This document shows positions 12,501 to 24,500 of a stretch of DNA of 64,000 bases, one piece after another. The notes beneath the pieces are model-generated. The model searched no databases, had not been told where the DNA came from, and saw nothing but the letters and a program-made list of their open reading frames with translations. Position numbers and translations under genes: made by a program. The DNA is taken from contig VZTJ01004014.1 of NCBI GenBank assembly GCA_013397795.1, positions 1-64,000 on the forward strand, read 5' to 3'. The stretch is from Orthonyx spaldingii (lineage: Eukaryota; Chordata; Aves; Passeriformes; Orthonychidae). Within the stretch, counting starts at the first letter, position 1, and each line of letters begins with the position of its first letter.

Positions 12501-15500
12501 CAAAATAAAGATTTGTTTTAAAATGCTAAAGATGTATCTTAATATGTATTTTAATTTGTCCAAGGGGAGACATACTTTGTCTTCTTTAATATGTATGACC
12601 TAAACAATTGACTGCTGTAGACTATGGATAACTTGAATTTGCAAGATATCTACTTATGTTATTACCAGAAAAATGCCTTGAGATTATGGGTTTGTTGTGC
12701 AATATAGGAAACAGAGTGGCCTGTCTCGAACTAGACAAATATCTTACCTTGCCCTTATGGCCGCTCTTTTTTTTATTAGGAAGTCCAGGTACTAGTAACA
12801 GAATAAATGCTTTCACTGGTTTTGAATAGCAGTGAAACTTAAAATCTATGCACTTCATTATGATTGCAGAGTTCTGCTTACATCAGTAAAATATCGAGGT
12901 TTTATTTCATTAACAATCTTCTTGCACTACAAAAATTTAAACACGAGCATGTAATTTATAGTCAGATTTACTATGCATTATTTTTCTTCCTTTTATTGTC
13001 TTCTCTAAACACAAGGCAGTCACACCCATTTTCCTACACATAATTAATCATTTCCATCACTTATCTCTAAACCTCTTGTATTACTCTGAACCTTATTTTC
13101 AACCTTTTTGAGGTGTGAATAAAGCTAATATAATTTTTCGTTTTGAATTATCACAATAGTTTTTTAAATACCTGTATATGTTGAGATATCTTTATTGGTT
13201 TGTAAATTTTATGTTTATTTACATGTCATATTTATAAAGGTAATGTTCTTTATGCCTCAATTTTAAATGTTGATGTTAGTTACTTCATTCTCTAAGAAAC
13301 AAACTGCAGTGCAGTGGAATCATAATAGTAAGTAGAAGGTGTGCTTTTTCCCATCTCAACAGTTTTGCTGATGTTTACTATTTCTAATGCTTTCATCTAC
13401 ACCCAACTTGTGTTAGAGAAGCATATATAAAACAGAATTTAAGCCAATCCTATGCACAGGTTACTCCTGCTCCAGTTCTCATTTTGCACTGTTTTCAGTA
13501 TATTTGTGAAAGTCATTTATGATGGTGCATAGTGCTGCCCGCAAATTTCAGTAGCATAGGCAGAGCATTTGCTTTTAGTTTGGTTTCCTAAAGGGAAGTA
13601 AGTTCATGCATTGTGTTCTGCATCACCTCTGCCATTTCCCTGGCAGTTTTAACACCCCTGGGCCCTTTAATGTGAGGGTAGGCAGAAGTCTCCAAGATAA
13701 ATGTCACTTCTCACAAGTGGCAGCTGTTTATGGAGAGAAACCCAGGTTATTCCATCCCTGAGAATGGGCAGAATTCCTCTGCTGCAAAGCTGGCTGCACA
13801 TGCTGCACAGTGTCCCATTAGTCACAGCATTTGCTGTTTCTTGCCTACTGAGGCAATGCCTTAAGGAATTGCAGGGTAGGAGAACTGGACCTGTGGTGGT
13901 AGATGGAATAGGAAAAGGAGACAGAGCATAGAAATCTTTTGAAAACAGACTTTGTTGATTCTGTGAACCAGCCAGCTGAGTACATGTAGTATGAGGTGAG
14001 GTATTTTCTCCATCAAGATTTTGGAGGTAGAAATCCCATTGTAATGCTCCCTGACTCCTCTGTGCAGTCAAGGCTCTAGTAACCACTACAGCTGCACTTC
14101 AGCATGTTGTTTCTGGTAAAAGAAATGTGACTTTTTAATGCAAGGAAATAAGCTGTCACTTGCTGCAAGAGGTTAGAAGAGAGAAGGTGATACTTATATA
14201 TCAGGTCAGAATCTGTACTACATACACTTGATCTAACCTTACCACTGTTAGCTCACAGTAAAATGACATTTTTGAAGATTTATAGGATTTAATTTAATCT
14301 TGTGAAAAAGTTGACCTTTTTTAGAAGCACAGATGATGGTAAATTAGGTCTACTGATTATGGTGAACAGATTCAAATACAAGTGAATTTATGCATAATTT
14401 TCAGAGATAATTTTTTCAGACAGAATTTTTCACAGTTTTTCAGGAAAAAAAATTATTTCAAATTTCTGTTCCTCCACCTCCATTCCAAAATTAATGGTTT
14501 GAAATCTGCATTTGATTATTTTGCTAGTAACAATTAAGTCTTTATTGCTTTATTTTAGAGACAAACATGGAGACATCAAACTTAAAATATGCCTTCCTAA
14601 AAGTAATTTAAAATGCATAAAATAAAATGGTTGAAAAAAGTTTTGCAGCATTTGTTACAGCGAATGTTAATTCTTTCTAAAAATCATAGGTTGTTAACTA
14701 ATATATGTGATCGTTATAAAATAACCATTGCAACTCCTTTAAAATTATTATCAGTGCTTTAAAATAATTAAAGTAACAAATTCTGTTAGTAGAAAAAACA
14801 CTGATGCCTCTTTCTGAGAGAGAGTTTAGTAAAAGTGGGAGGAAAGAAGGCTTGTATGTGTTATGGTTTGTTTTGTTTTTATATTGGAAACTGTGGTTTT
14901 GTTTAACCTACAACAAAGCTGAAACAAAAGAAGGAGAGGTGTGAATTCAACTCTCCAGTCATCATCATCATATTTGCTTTTACTTTTTAAACTTGCTTAT
15001 CACCACTTTATTACCCCAATTAATTGCTTCATTACTTTGCAGTGACCTGTTATATTGGGCTGAGCTCCTTATTCCAAACGCCTTACTTCAAGAAATAAAA
15101 TCCTTAAAAATTGGATGGGTTATTAGCATGAGACATACATTTTGATTTCAAAAGTTATATTCTCCTATGTTCTTTATTAGACCAAGAAGTTGAAGAAAGC
15201 TAGCATCTTTAGTAGATTAATGTTTGTAGCCAGGGCAATAAAATTTGTAGCATGCAAAAAATGTTGTCCTTGGAGTAATTTATATAGAATCATAGAATCA
15301 TTAAGGTTGGGAAAATCTTCTAACATGACAAAGTCCAACCAACACTACCATGTTCACCACTAAACCATGTCCCTGAGCACCACATCTACACATTTTTCTG
15401 AACACTTCAGGGGCAGTGATTCTACCACTTCCCTGGGCAGCCTGTTTCAATGCTTGATCTCTCTTGTAGTGAAAAAAATGTTCCTAATACCCAATGCACC

Positions 15501-18500
15501 TCCCCTGGTGCAACTTGAAGCCATTTGCTCTTGTCCTATCACTTGTTACCTGGGAGAAGAGACCAACCCCCACCTGGCTACAACTTCCATTCAGGTAGCT
15601 GTAGTCTCCCCTGAGCCTCTTTTTCTCCAGGCTGTGCAACCCCAGCTCCCTCAGCTGCTTCTCAAAGGACTTGTGCTCCAGATCCTTCAACTACTCTGTT
15701 GCCCTTCTCTGGACACATTCCAGCCCCTCCATGCCTTTCTTGTAGTGAGGGGCCCAAAACTGAACACAGGATTCAAGGTGTGGCTGCACCAATGTTGAGT
15801 CCAGGGGGCAATCACTGCCCTGATCCTAGTGGGCACACCATTGCTGATACAAGCCATTGGCCTTCTTGGCCACCTGGGCACACTCTGGGTCATGTTCAGC
15901 CAACCAGCACCCCTTTGTGAAATTGTACCATATTTAATAGAAATTGATCAGCGCTAGATAGGATCTTTTTGACAGATGACTAATGCTCTAAGATACTCAT
16001 AATGGTATTTTCATTTAATGTGTTAAAAATAGTTTTTTAAATCTAAAAGGAGTATGGAGAAAGGGTTCTTTGATACACAAAACTCATGTGCTGACATCCT
16101 CAGTCTTTAATGTAATTTTCTTAGTGTGAGGTGTGCAGAAGTAGCAATACCTCTTAGTCTATAGAAAGGGGAATTAATTCCAAAAGGTAAATTTTAATCA
16201 AGAGCCAAATCCAAAAGGAGCAGAGCTGCCTTTATACTCAGAGCTGCAGGACCTCGCAGCTGGATGTTTGGTCTGAGCTTGAGATTCACAGGCCAGCATT
16301 AGGATACGCAGGTTTCCTCTCTCTAGGTAGAAAGGATGTAGGTCAAGGATTTTGCAAGGCATTTCAGTACTACTACTGGGAGAGAGAAAAGCAAGTCCTT
16401 CCCTTACTCTGTTCTTTCCTTGCTTGTGTATTGTCTCAGGCTGCCATGGCTGTGGCAAATGGAACTGGCAAAAGATTCGTAAAACAGTTTGTGGAAGGAG
16501 AGGCATTTAAATTTTTCATATCCAGTCACAGGGTAGCAGGCACAAATAGCTTTTGAAGCTTAATTTTACCTTTTTTCTTTTTTGCAAATACCAGAACTAT
16601 TAGACTGTCTCTTTCATTTTCTCTTCATGGACTACTGAACCTTAGTCTTTCTTTCCTTCTCCTGTTCCTTCGTTACGGAAAATGGTTTGTAAGTTCCTAG
16701 TTAGCGGACAGGTGTGGGATTGCATGTCTTTAGATGAGGGGAAGAACTAGGCTTGACTCTGTTGTGCCCCGAATACATGCTTTATTGTGGGTACTGGAAA
16801 ACACACACCACTGCAATTATTTTTCCTTATTGAATGAGAGGGATGACTGAGTTCTGTGTGGAATGCACATATGTGCAGTTTTGAGGCTGGCAATAGCTCC
16901 AGTGAGGTTGTGATCCAGCAAGTGCTGGCTTGGAAAGCTTTTCCCTTTGTTGTTTCTTCCATTCTATCTGCAAAACACTTCTTAAGGTTATAACATAAAT
17001 AAAATCCTGATTGCCTGTAATTTAAAAAAATTATTATTAATGGAGTTACTTTGAGGGATATGGGTTAAAATATAGTTCAAACAAACAAAAAAACCCCACA
17101 ACATGTATTAACACAATTGAGAATGTGCTAAATTGTGATAGGGAGATACAGAATAATTTCCTAGGTTTTTGTGTTGGCCAGTGACCTGCCCTTTCCATTT
17201 CTGTTTGTGTTTTTCAGGGCTGCTGGTAAAGAGTTGATTTCACTGAGTACTTCTTGCTCACTCCCTTGAGAATGCCACCCAGTAGGGCAATAGAATGTTG
17301 TGTGTGGTTACATGGTTACGTCTTTGTATGAGCCCTATTCAGTTTCCAAAATGGCCACAAAGAATACTTGTTCCAGCATTTTAGAGGGCCGATGGTGGAG
17401 CAGAACAAGTGACTGTGGGCTATGGGGAGCAGGGAACAAGTTGACATATAAATAAATAGCTAACCACAGCTTCAGCAAGAACATTTAACATAAAGTCCCC
17501 CAAGGGAAGTCAGTAGGCAGGTATCTCATTTCTGATCCATTATTAGATTTAGCTCTGAATTAAGTACCAAACTGCTTGGCCTTTTTAGCTACCTGGGTAC
17601 ATGCAAAAAACGCCCAAACCAAAGCATGCAACAAAACCCAAGACCAAACTACGAAGTTCCCCTTCACAGAAAATCTTCTGTTGGAAATTTAGACTTTAGA
17701 TTTGAGGAGCTCTGTCTTGAAATGAGTATCCTACGCTAAGGAGTGAGATAAGTTTCTTGATGGATTCTTGATGGATTTAGCCCCATGCATGCTTGCAGAA
17801 GCAAGGGTCTGGATGCAGATCTTGTGAAACCATGTCCTTCCAAATGCTGTGGTAGATCCAGAGTATTTTATAAGTTGCCTACATTGTTGAAAACTAAGTA
17901 GTAGTCAGTTAAAGAACTGAGAGCAAGAAAAGGTGCTTTCCACAGTGTACATTAGGATTAATTTCCTTTATCTCCTAGGCCCACGCATTCCTTTTACATT
18001 TTCTCAATTCATGTTTCTTCCCAATCTTCTGTGTTTGTGTGTATGGATGGGAATAATTTTTCTCCCCATCCACCCTTGCTTTTCACTTGTGTTGACTTCT
18101 GCTGTGCTAGATCTCATATCAAACACAAGGCTTTGTGCAATAAGAGTGGTGGTGTATCAATGTGTTTCTTTGTGGTTTTTTCCCCTGCTTGCCCAGATGC
18201 TTTTACTAGCTGAGTTTTGTTCTAGCCACCTTAGGCTAAGTGTGAAACATAGGTGGTAGGGAGGGGTTTGGTTTCTTATTGCCATCCTTCCATTACTTTT
18301 TCAGTTTGCAGGGTCTTGGTAGGTGTTTTTCCTTAACCATCTGACAGCACTATGGATACAGTTGCTGGGCCAATCTCTACGTGTCTCTTAGTTGAAGAGT
18401 ACAACATGAAATGATCATGCTTTTTACACAAGGATCTAGCTTAGGTTTGGAGGGAGAAAGAAAGTATGAATTTGAAGAAAAATAGCAAAGGAATATATAT

Positions 18501-21500
18501 TTAAAAAAATCATGCATATCAATTTTAAAATCACGTGTGATTTTTATTTTATCCTTTGTAGATAAAATTTCACCTTAATATTGTGTGAACTAAGATTTCT
18601 GTTCTTGTCTTCAGCAGAACCTCCAACAGCAGTCACACCTTATCTTGTCAAACAATGGAGCCCTGTACCTCAGATGAATTTTTTCAGGCTCTTAACCATG
18701 CTGAACAAACTTTTAAAAAGATGGAGAATTATCTTAGACACAATCAGCTATGTGATGTGGTGTTAGTTGCTGGTGACCGTAGAATTCCAGCTCATAGGTA
18801 AGTTTATTATAATTTGAAATAACTTTGTAATTATTTACAAATGAACCTTCAAAGTGTGTCTCATGTTTTGTTAAAAGAAGTCAGAACATCCTAAACAATT
18901 TAGACTACTTCAAACGTGTATATGTTTTTTTAAACATTTATTTGGAAACTAAAAGTTAATTTGTCTGTTGTATGCAATACAGAATTTTAAAAAATTCACA
19001 TTCTTTTTGTTTCCAAGTATACTTATGATATTTGCATAACAAAATTAAACCCCCAGAAGTCCCAAATACACTCCCAGAATATAGTGAGTTGTAGTGGTTT
19101 CTTTACAATAGAGTGATGCAAATTTTTTTTCTTTGTAGTAGCAATTATGTTGTTGAAGTCACAGTTAGCAATAAGGACAGTCTTCTGTCCACATAAAGGT
19201 TTTTTTGCTCCCATAGTAAGAAGAGTCCCTTGATAGGAGACTTCTGAACACTAGCAGGATTAGATGTCTAAATTAGATCAAACATTACCCTTTCTGTTAT
19301 CTGTGTAGTTAACAGATCACATGCATGCCAGTTAAAAGGTATGCAAATACCAAAGATTGTGAAACACAGGCATGTGTAACTGAAGCACATTACGGTATTT
19401 AATGCACAGTATTTGTAGTTTGAATAGCAACCTAGGTATAATTAAGCTGTGGTTTTCTAAGTTGAGATCTACAACAGAAATAGCATCCTAAAGCATTCTT
19501 GTTTTCCATTGCTCATTCCTACTCCCACAGTGAAACTACAACTCAATACTGTAATAATAAGAAAAAGATGGGAACAGGTTGCTGGTTTGGAGTTGGTACT
19601 TTCCTTAAAACACCAGATTTCTGCTTCTACTCGGATATTATCCACATTGTTGTGGTGACCTAGCTGGGGCAATGACAGCATGGGGATGGGAACTGACTTG
19701 AGGATCAAGGAGGCATTTAAACCATAACTTCCTGTTGCTCTCAGAGATTTCATTTTATGAAACATTCAAATTAGTCTTACACTTTGTTGTCCCTGTGGAA
19801 GGAATGAATCAGATGAAAACAGGGAGTACACACATCCCTAGTGGGCACACACTGAAGTAATTTAGGGCCAAAAAACTTCGCAGTGGTGTAAACAGGAAAA
19901 AGTAGTGATTATAATAAGGAAATCATTTTACTTCCTTATATAACCAAGGTAACCCCTTTGCAATACATGTTTGGAGTATGGCTTATGTAATAGTTAAAAT
20001 GTGAGGAAAGGTTGCAGAGGACACCTGTGAATGTCTTGTAAGGACTGGAAGATTTCATTTGTAATGAAATAAACAGATAGACAACATGCTGAAAAGTCCT
20101 TTAATGTGGTTCCCACTTGTTTCTTATTTATTTAGAGAACTGACTTAGCTTCTCCAGTTTCTGCTACTGTAACTATTTCTGTAGTGCATGAGGCATATGC
20201 TACTACCTGTTATTTCCTGTGGTCTTCTGTTCTGAGGAGAAGCATCTGGCTGTAGTTGGTATATTGTGTGTTAAATATGCATGAAAGTTAAGGCCAAAGA
20301 AGCACACTTTGTGCTTGTAGCAGGAGGTGGGAGGCTTACGATTGTCCCTTGTTCACTTTATAATATTGGAGCAACTTAGAAAGAAGTTTGGCTTTTGCAT
20401 AAGTTCTTTTTCTTACTGTTTTGTTTTCACAGAGAAACATAGCAATAACTACAGTCTTAATCTCAGTTGCTCTGAAGTATCTCACTGAAAGCTGAATATT
20501 TTTCATATTGGGAAAGATAAAGATGGAAATTCTAAATTAGATTTAAATTTTGTAGAAATTCAATAAGACAACTACCTTTATGTACTTCTAGTAGCGAATG
20601 CTATAAGAAAAAAATTTTGTAGTATTTTTTGCTACCTCCATGCAAGTTCTGACATCTTTAGTATTGACTGCAAGCTGGATCAGTCAGTGCATTTCAGAAT
20701 GCCAGTGACTATTTTGTCTTGAGAATTAATAAGCAACAGAAAACGTATTAAATAGATTTTAGCTTAATGGCTTGGCATTCTAAGATGAGTAAGAAAATAG
20801 AAAGTTCACTTACATTGGGCAGCTTTGTTTTCCTTTGTTTTTTCATAAGAAAAATAAAGAGTTTTTCATAGTATGTGGTCACATAGAGCTGGTAAGAAAG
20901 CATATTATTCATTATTAATATTAATATTAATTACACGCATATATAGAGAGGGGTATTCAGATTTTCTGTTTTGAACCTGGTATTTTTAATAATTCCTGTA
21001 TTTTTTTAGTTAGTAGTTTCTACTTTTATTGAGTGTTGTGAGGTGCATGATGTATGTTTTTAGAGAAAAGAGACATGAGTTTGGTGTCTGCATTGGTAAT
21101 AAGCACAGGTAATCCATTATTGTGAAATTCTGAGAGGTTTTGTATCTATTAGAAGAAATCAGGCTGTGAGTCTACTACAAATAAAAGCATCACATTTAGT
21201 CATGATTTTTCTGAATATGGCATTCTCTGTTGTTCCAAAAGTGTTTGTCTTCTTATTCTGTGCTGAAATTATGGCTAAAAACTTATTAACAAGGCCAAGA
21301 AGCAAGTAGGAAAAGGGGCCAGTCTCCACTAGAAAGAAATGTATTATATTCCCACCCCTTTAGCTTGCAGTTCCATAAAGAAATTTTGCATACTTAAATT
21401 TAATTTGTTTAATTAAGTTTTTCGTAGCAGGTGTTTATTCTGTGTCCACTGCAATTTCAGATGTCTGTCATTTATTATGTTCCTATTTATTACATTCAGC

Positions 21501-24500
21501 TAACTGCTATATCCATAATAAAAGCTTGTTTTGTTTGGTAATAACTTACTGATTAGAACATTCATGTAAGAAAAGGGAAATATGTGTAAATTCCTGCCCA
21601 GAGGGCATTTAAAGTCTGCTCCACATCCTTTAATCAGCATGTCTTTAATCCTTTAATCAGATGTCTTTCTGTTGACACTGAAAGATGGAAATACAAAAGA
21701 CATGGGACTTAAGGAAAGACGGCAAATGGAACCTTATGTACTGTAGGGCTTAGGAAGCTTGTTTGAAAGAGCACGAACTCTTCAGTATCACCATACAACT
21801 TCAGTGAATGCTAATAATGAGTCCCTAGGATGGTTTTCAGCTGTTACACAGCCATAAACGAGGAGCTGCCTAGGAAGAGTCCCTTTTATCTTTCAGATCT
21901 TAAGCAACTTCACTTCGTTCTGTCAGGTGAGACAGGTTGGGAGATACTAAACCTGTACATTGCCAGGTTTGGCAGCTGACATCTGTTTACATAGTAATTG
22001 CTTTGGTGACCTAGAAAACTGTCTACATGATGCAGCTTGTGGCAGTTCCAACAGGTACGGTTTTTAAAGTATGCCACATATTTTACTGGCCCTCAGTGGA
22101 AAACTCTTCAAAATAAGTTAAGCTATCATGGTAGATCTTTCTAATTTTGGATCAATACAAACCATGGAAATTAAAGATGTCAGTAGCCGTGGAGCCTCCT
22201 GTAAGAACAGAAAAATGTACTGAAACACCCAGATTTTGTCAGTATTTTGACCATAGCAGTTGAGTGTTTTTCCAGAGAGATTAATTGTTCAGACATCTTA
22301 TGATCTCTTAGACAAAAAAATCTGATATTCATGTGTTCCTTTTTCTCTGTTTTTCCTGTGCACTGTAAAAGAGCAGCTTACTGCATATAATTCAGTAGCT
22401 AAATTCTTGTGATCTTACCTATCCAGAATTGAATATTTATCAATAGCTGGTTATTAGGCAAGAAGGACAGTGAAGGTAAATATGTTCAACATTCACAATC
22501 AAACAGTACAATGCCAACAGTACTAAGGCTTTTTCTTGTTGTTTTGTTGTTGGGTTCTTTCATAATCTTAAAAGACCGCTTTAATATCAGTATACAGTAA
22601 TTTTGTAGGTGTCCTGGGTTTACCCAGGAAGGGTCAGTCTTGCACATGACTTATGCGGCAGGAAGTAGTACACCTTACTCCCTGAGAAAAAGAGCTAGTG
22701 ACCAGCTAGTTTTGAGTATTGATTAAGTATATAATCCAATTAAAAGTTGTTCCACCTCCAGGAAAAAAACTGTATTTAAGAGAGAGACATTTATAGAAGA
22801 ACCCTTTTTCCTGTCCTGTTGCTGCCAAAGAAGCAAGTCTTGTGTTTCTCTGTCTGGTAAGACTGGGCCTTTGTTTCCTCCCCCCGCCAGAGGGGGGAGG
22901 GGGGATTGGAAGGGAGTTTGAAGCAGCAGTGCAGGTGAGCATGGGGGAGGGTCCGGCCTGAGCTTTCCGGCTCAGATGCAGTTCGGAAAAATAGGCTGGG
23001 GCTGGGCTGGCTCCATCCAACTTGGGTCGGGCCCTGTTTTATCACCTTGGGCCAGGCCGGCCCTCCCCTCCCCGGGCCAGGCCCCGCTAGGCCGGGCCAG
23101 CTTTGCAGAGTGAGGCTAGTGAGACTCTTGACTGCTTCTGCAGCCTGGCTCAGACTTTTTAAACAACCCGGCAAAAGATCATGGGATTGTCGCAGAGGCC
23201 CAAAAAGGAAATTAACTTTTTCATTGCCCAAATAAAACTGGCAAACACGCATTCTCCCCTGCACAGAGGGAGAAAGAGTGAAGACATCTACAGAAACACA
23301 GCATAGAGACTCAAAGTCAGTGAAAGAAGCAGAGCCGATGCCTGAAGAAAAGAGGAGCAAAGAGGAGTGCTTTTAATNNNNNNNNNNNNNNNNNNNNNNN
23401 NNNNNNNNNNNNNNNNNNNNNNNNNNNNNNNNNNNNNNNNNNNNNNNNNNNNNNNNNNNNNNNNNNNNNNNNNNNNNNNNNNNNNNNNNNNNNNNNNNNN
23501 NNNNNNNNNNNNNNNNNNNNNNNNNNNNNNNNNNNNNNNNNNNNNNNNNNNNNNNNNNNNNNNNNNNNNNNNNNNNNNNNNNNNNNNNNNNNNNNNNNNN
23601 NNNNNNNNNNNNNNNNNNNNNNNNNNNNNNNNNNNNNNNNNNNNNNNNNNNNNNNNNNNNNNNNNNNNNNNNNNNNNNNNNNNNNNNNNNNNNNNNNNNN
23701 NNNNNNNNNNNNNNNNNNNNNNNNNNNNNNNNNNNNNNAATCATTAAAACTAACACTTCTCTCCCTAAAGAAACTGAGGAAAGACTAATTTAGAAGTAGT
23801 AAACTGACTGAAAGTCAAAGTGTTGTTTTGTATTGCCATTGGGAAAAAAATGGAGAGGTGGGAGGAGCAAAGGTGTTCTGAAAGTTTTATTCTGGTTCTT
23901 AATTTTTTTCCTTCCTTTTAAGTCTGTTAATAAACTTACTTTATATTCTTTAAAATTTGAGCCTGCTTTACCTACTCCTAATCCTTATCTCACAGCAAAA
24001 TTAAATAATATCTAGTAAGTGTTTAGCCAAAACCTCACGTGAACGAACTCAAACCACTACAGTAGGCATTTTGGTTGGGCCAATTATGCAAGAAATACTA
24101 CTCCTAGGAGCAAAAAAAGACTACAAACTCTGAATACAAAACCCATAGGTTTTTTCAGTTTCTTTCTGAGGAAAGGCAGTATTTTATAGCATCAATAGTT
24201 CACAGTGAATTCTTGATATGGAGAAACATGTTAGTTTTAATGATTAATAAATAATGCAAGGTAACGCTGTTAAATGCTAACAGAGCTAGGATGGCTGTAT
24301 TCAATAGGTAGATTGTGAATATCAGTGTAGCTTTTATAGTCATGTAGTCAGTTTTTGTACTCAGTGCACAGATTTTCTTTCAAAAAATCATATATGTCAC
24401 TTAGCTTTTTTTCTGCTTTTTTAGCAAAAAGGTCAAATATTTATGGGGAAAATCTTCCATGTATTCTTGAGTTATATGACGGTATTAGTTGCTTCATGTT

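Larger units (their letters stand above)
6538..18617 (+). other. KLHL5: KLHL5 intron 1 (12.1 kb)
   Basis: Contains two antisense CR1 copies (about 10034-11275 and 15284-15910). The rest is AT-rich unique sequence with no gene seen on either strand; the short open frames lack splice sites and family resemblance. Confidence 0.85.
22610..24061 (+). mobile_element. Avian ERV-type solo LTR with 5-bp target duplication
   Basis: Begins TGTCCTGGGTTTA and ends ACCACTACA (TG..CA), flanked by GTAGG at 22605-22609 and 24062-24066. There is a TATA-like TATTTAAG near 22772. A GC-rich middle (about 22880-23110) and a purine-rich stretch (about 23260-23370) follow. After the gap come AATAAA at 23929 and a TTTGAGCCTGCTTTACC stretch typical of the R-U5 end of bird LTRs. 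The first part does not contain the terminal motif, so the left piece runs into the gap as one LTR. Apparent length is 1452 bases including 361 N, long for an LTR. The gap could hide more. No viral coding sequence is visible. The 5-bp duplication would fit an ERVL-like group, but the class is uncertain. Confidence 0.82.

Noticed and set aside
17571..17606. Short resemblance to CR1 (GGCCTTTTTAGCTACCTGGG)
   Set aside because: Similar to the CR1 stretch near 15860 but too short and unsupported on either side to call an element.
18581..18766. 61-codon frame over KLHL5 exon 2
   Set aside because: It is a different frame from the exon; the correct KLHL5 frame (YLRHNQLCDVVL) runs through to the donor at 18798.
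22706..23360. Minus-strand frames of 104 and 189 codons
   Set aside because: They lie in the LTR on the antisense strand and show no recognisable protein family.
23367..23756. Open frames of about 126 codons on both strands
   Set aside because: They consist almost entirely of N from the assembly gap.
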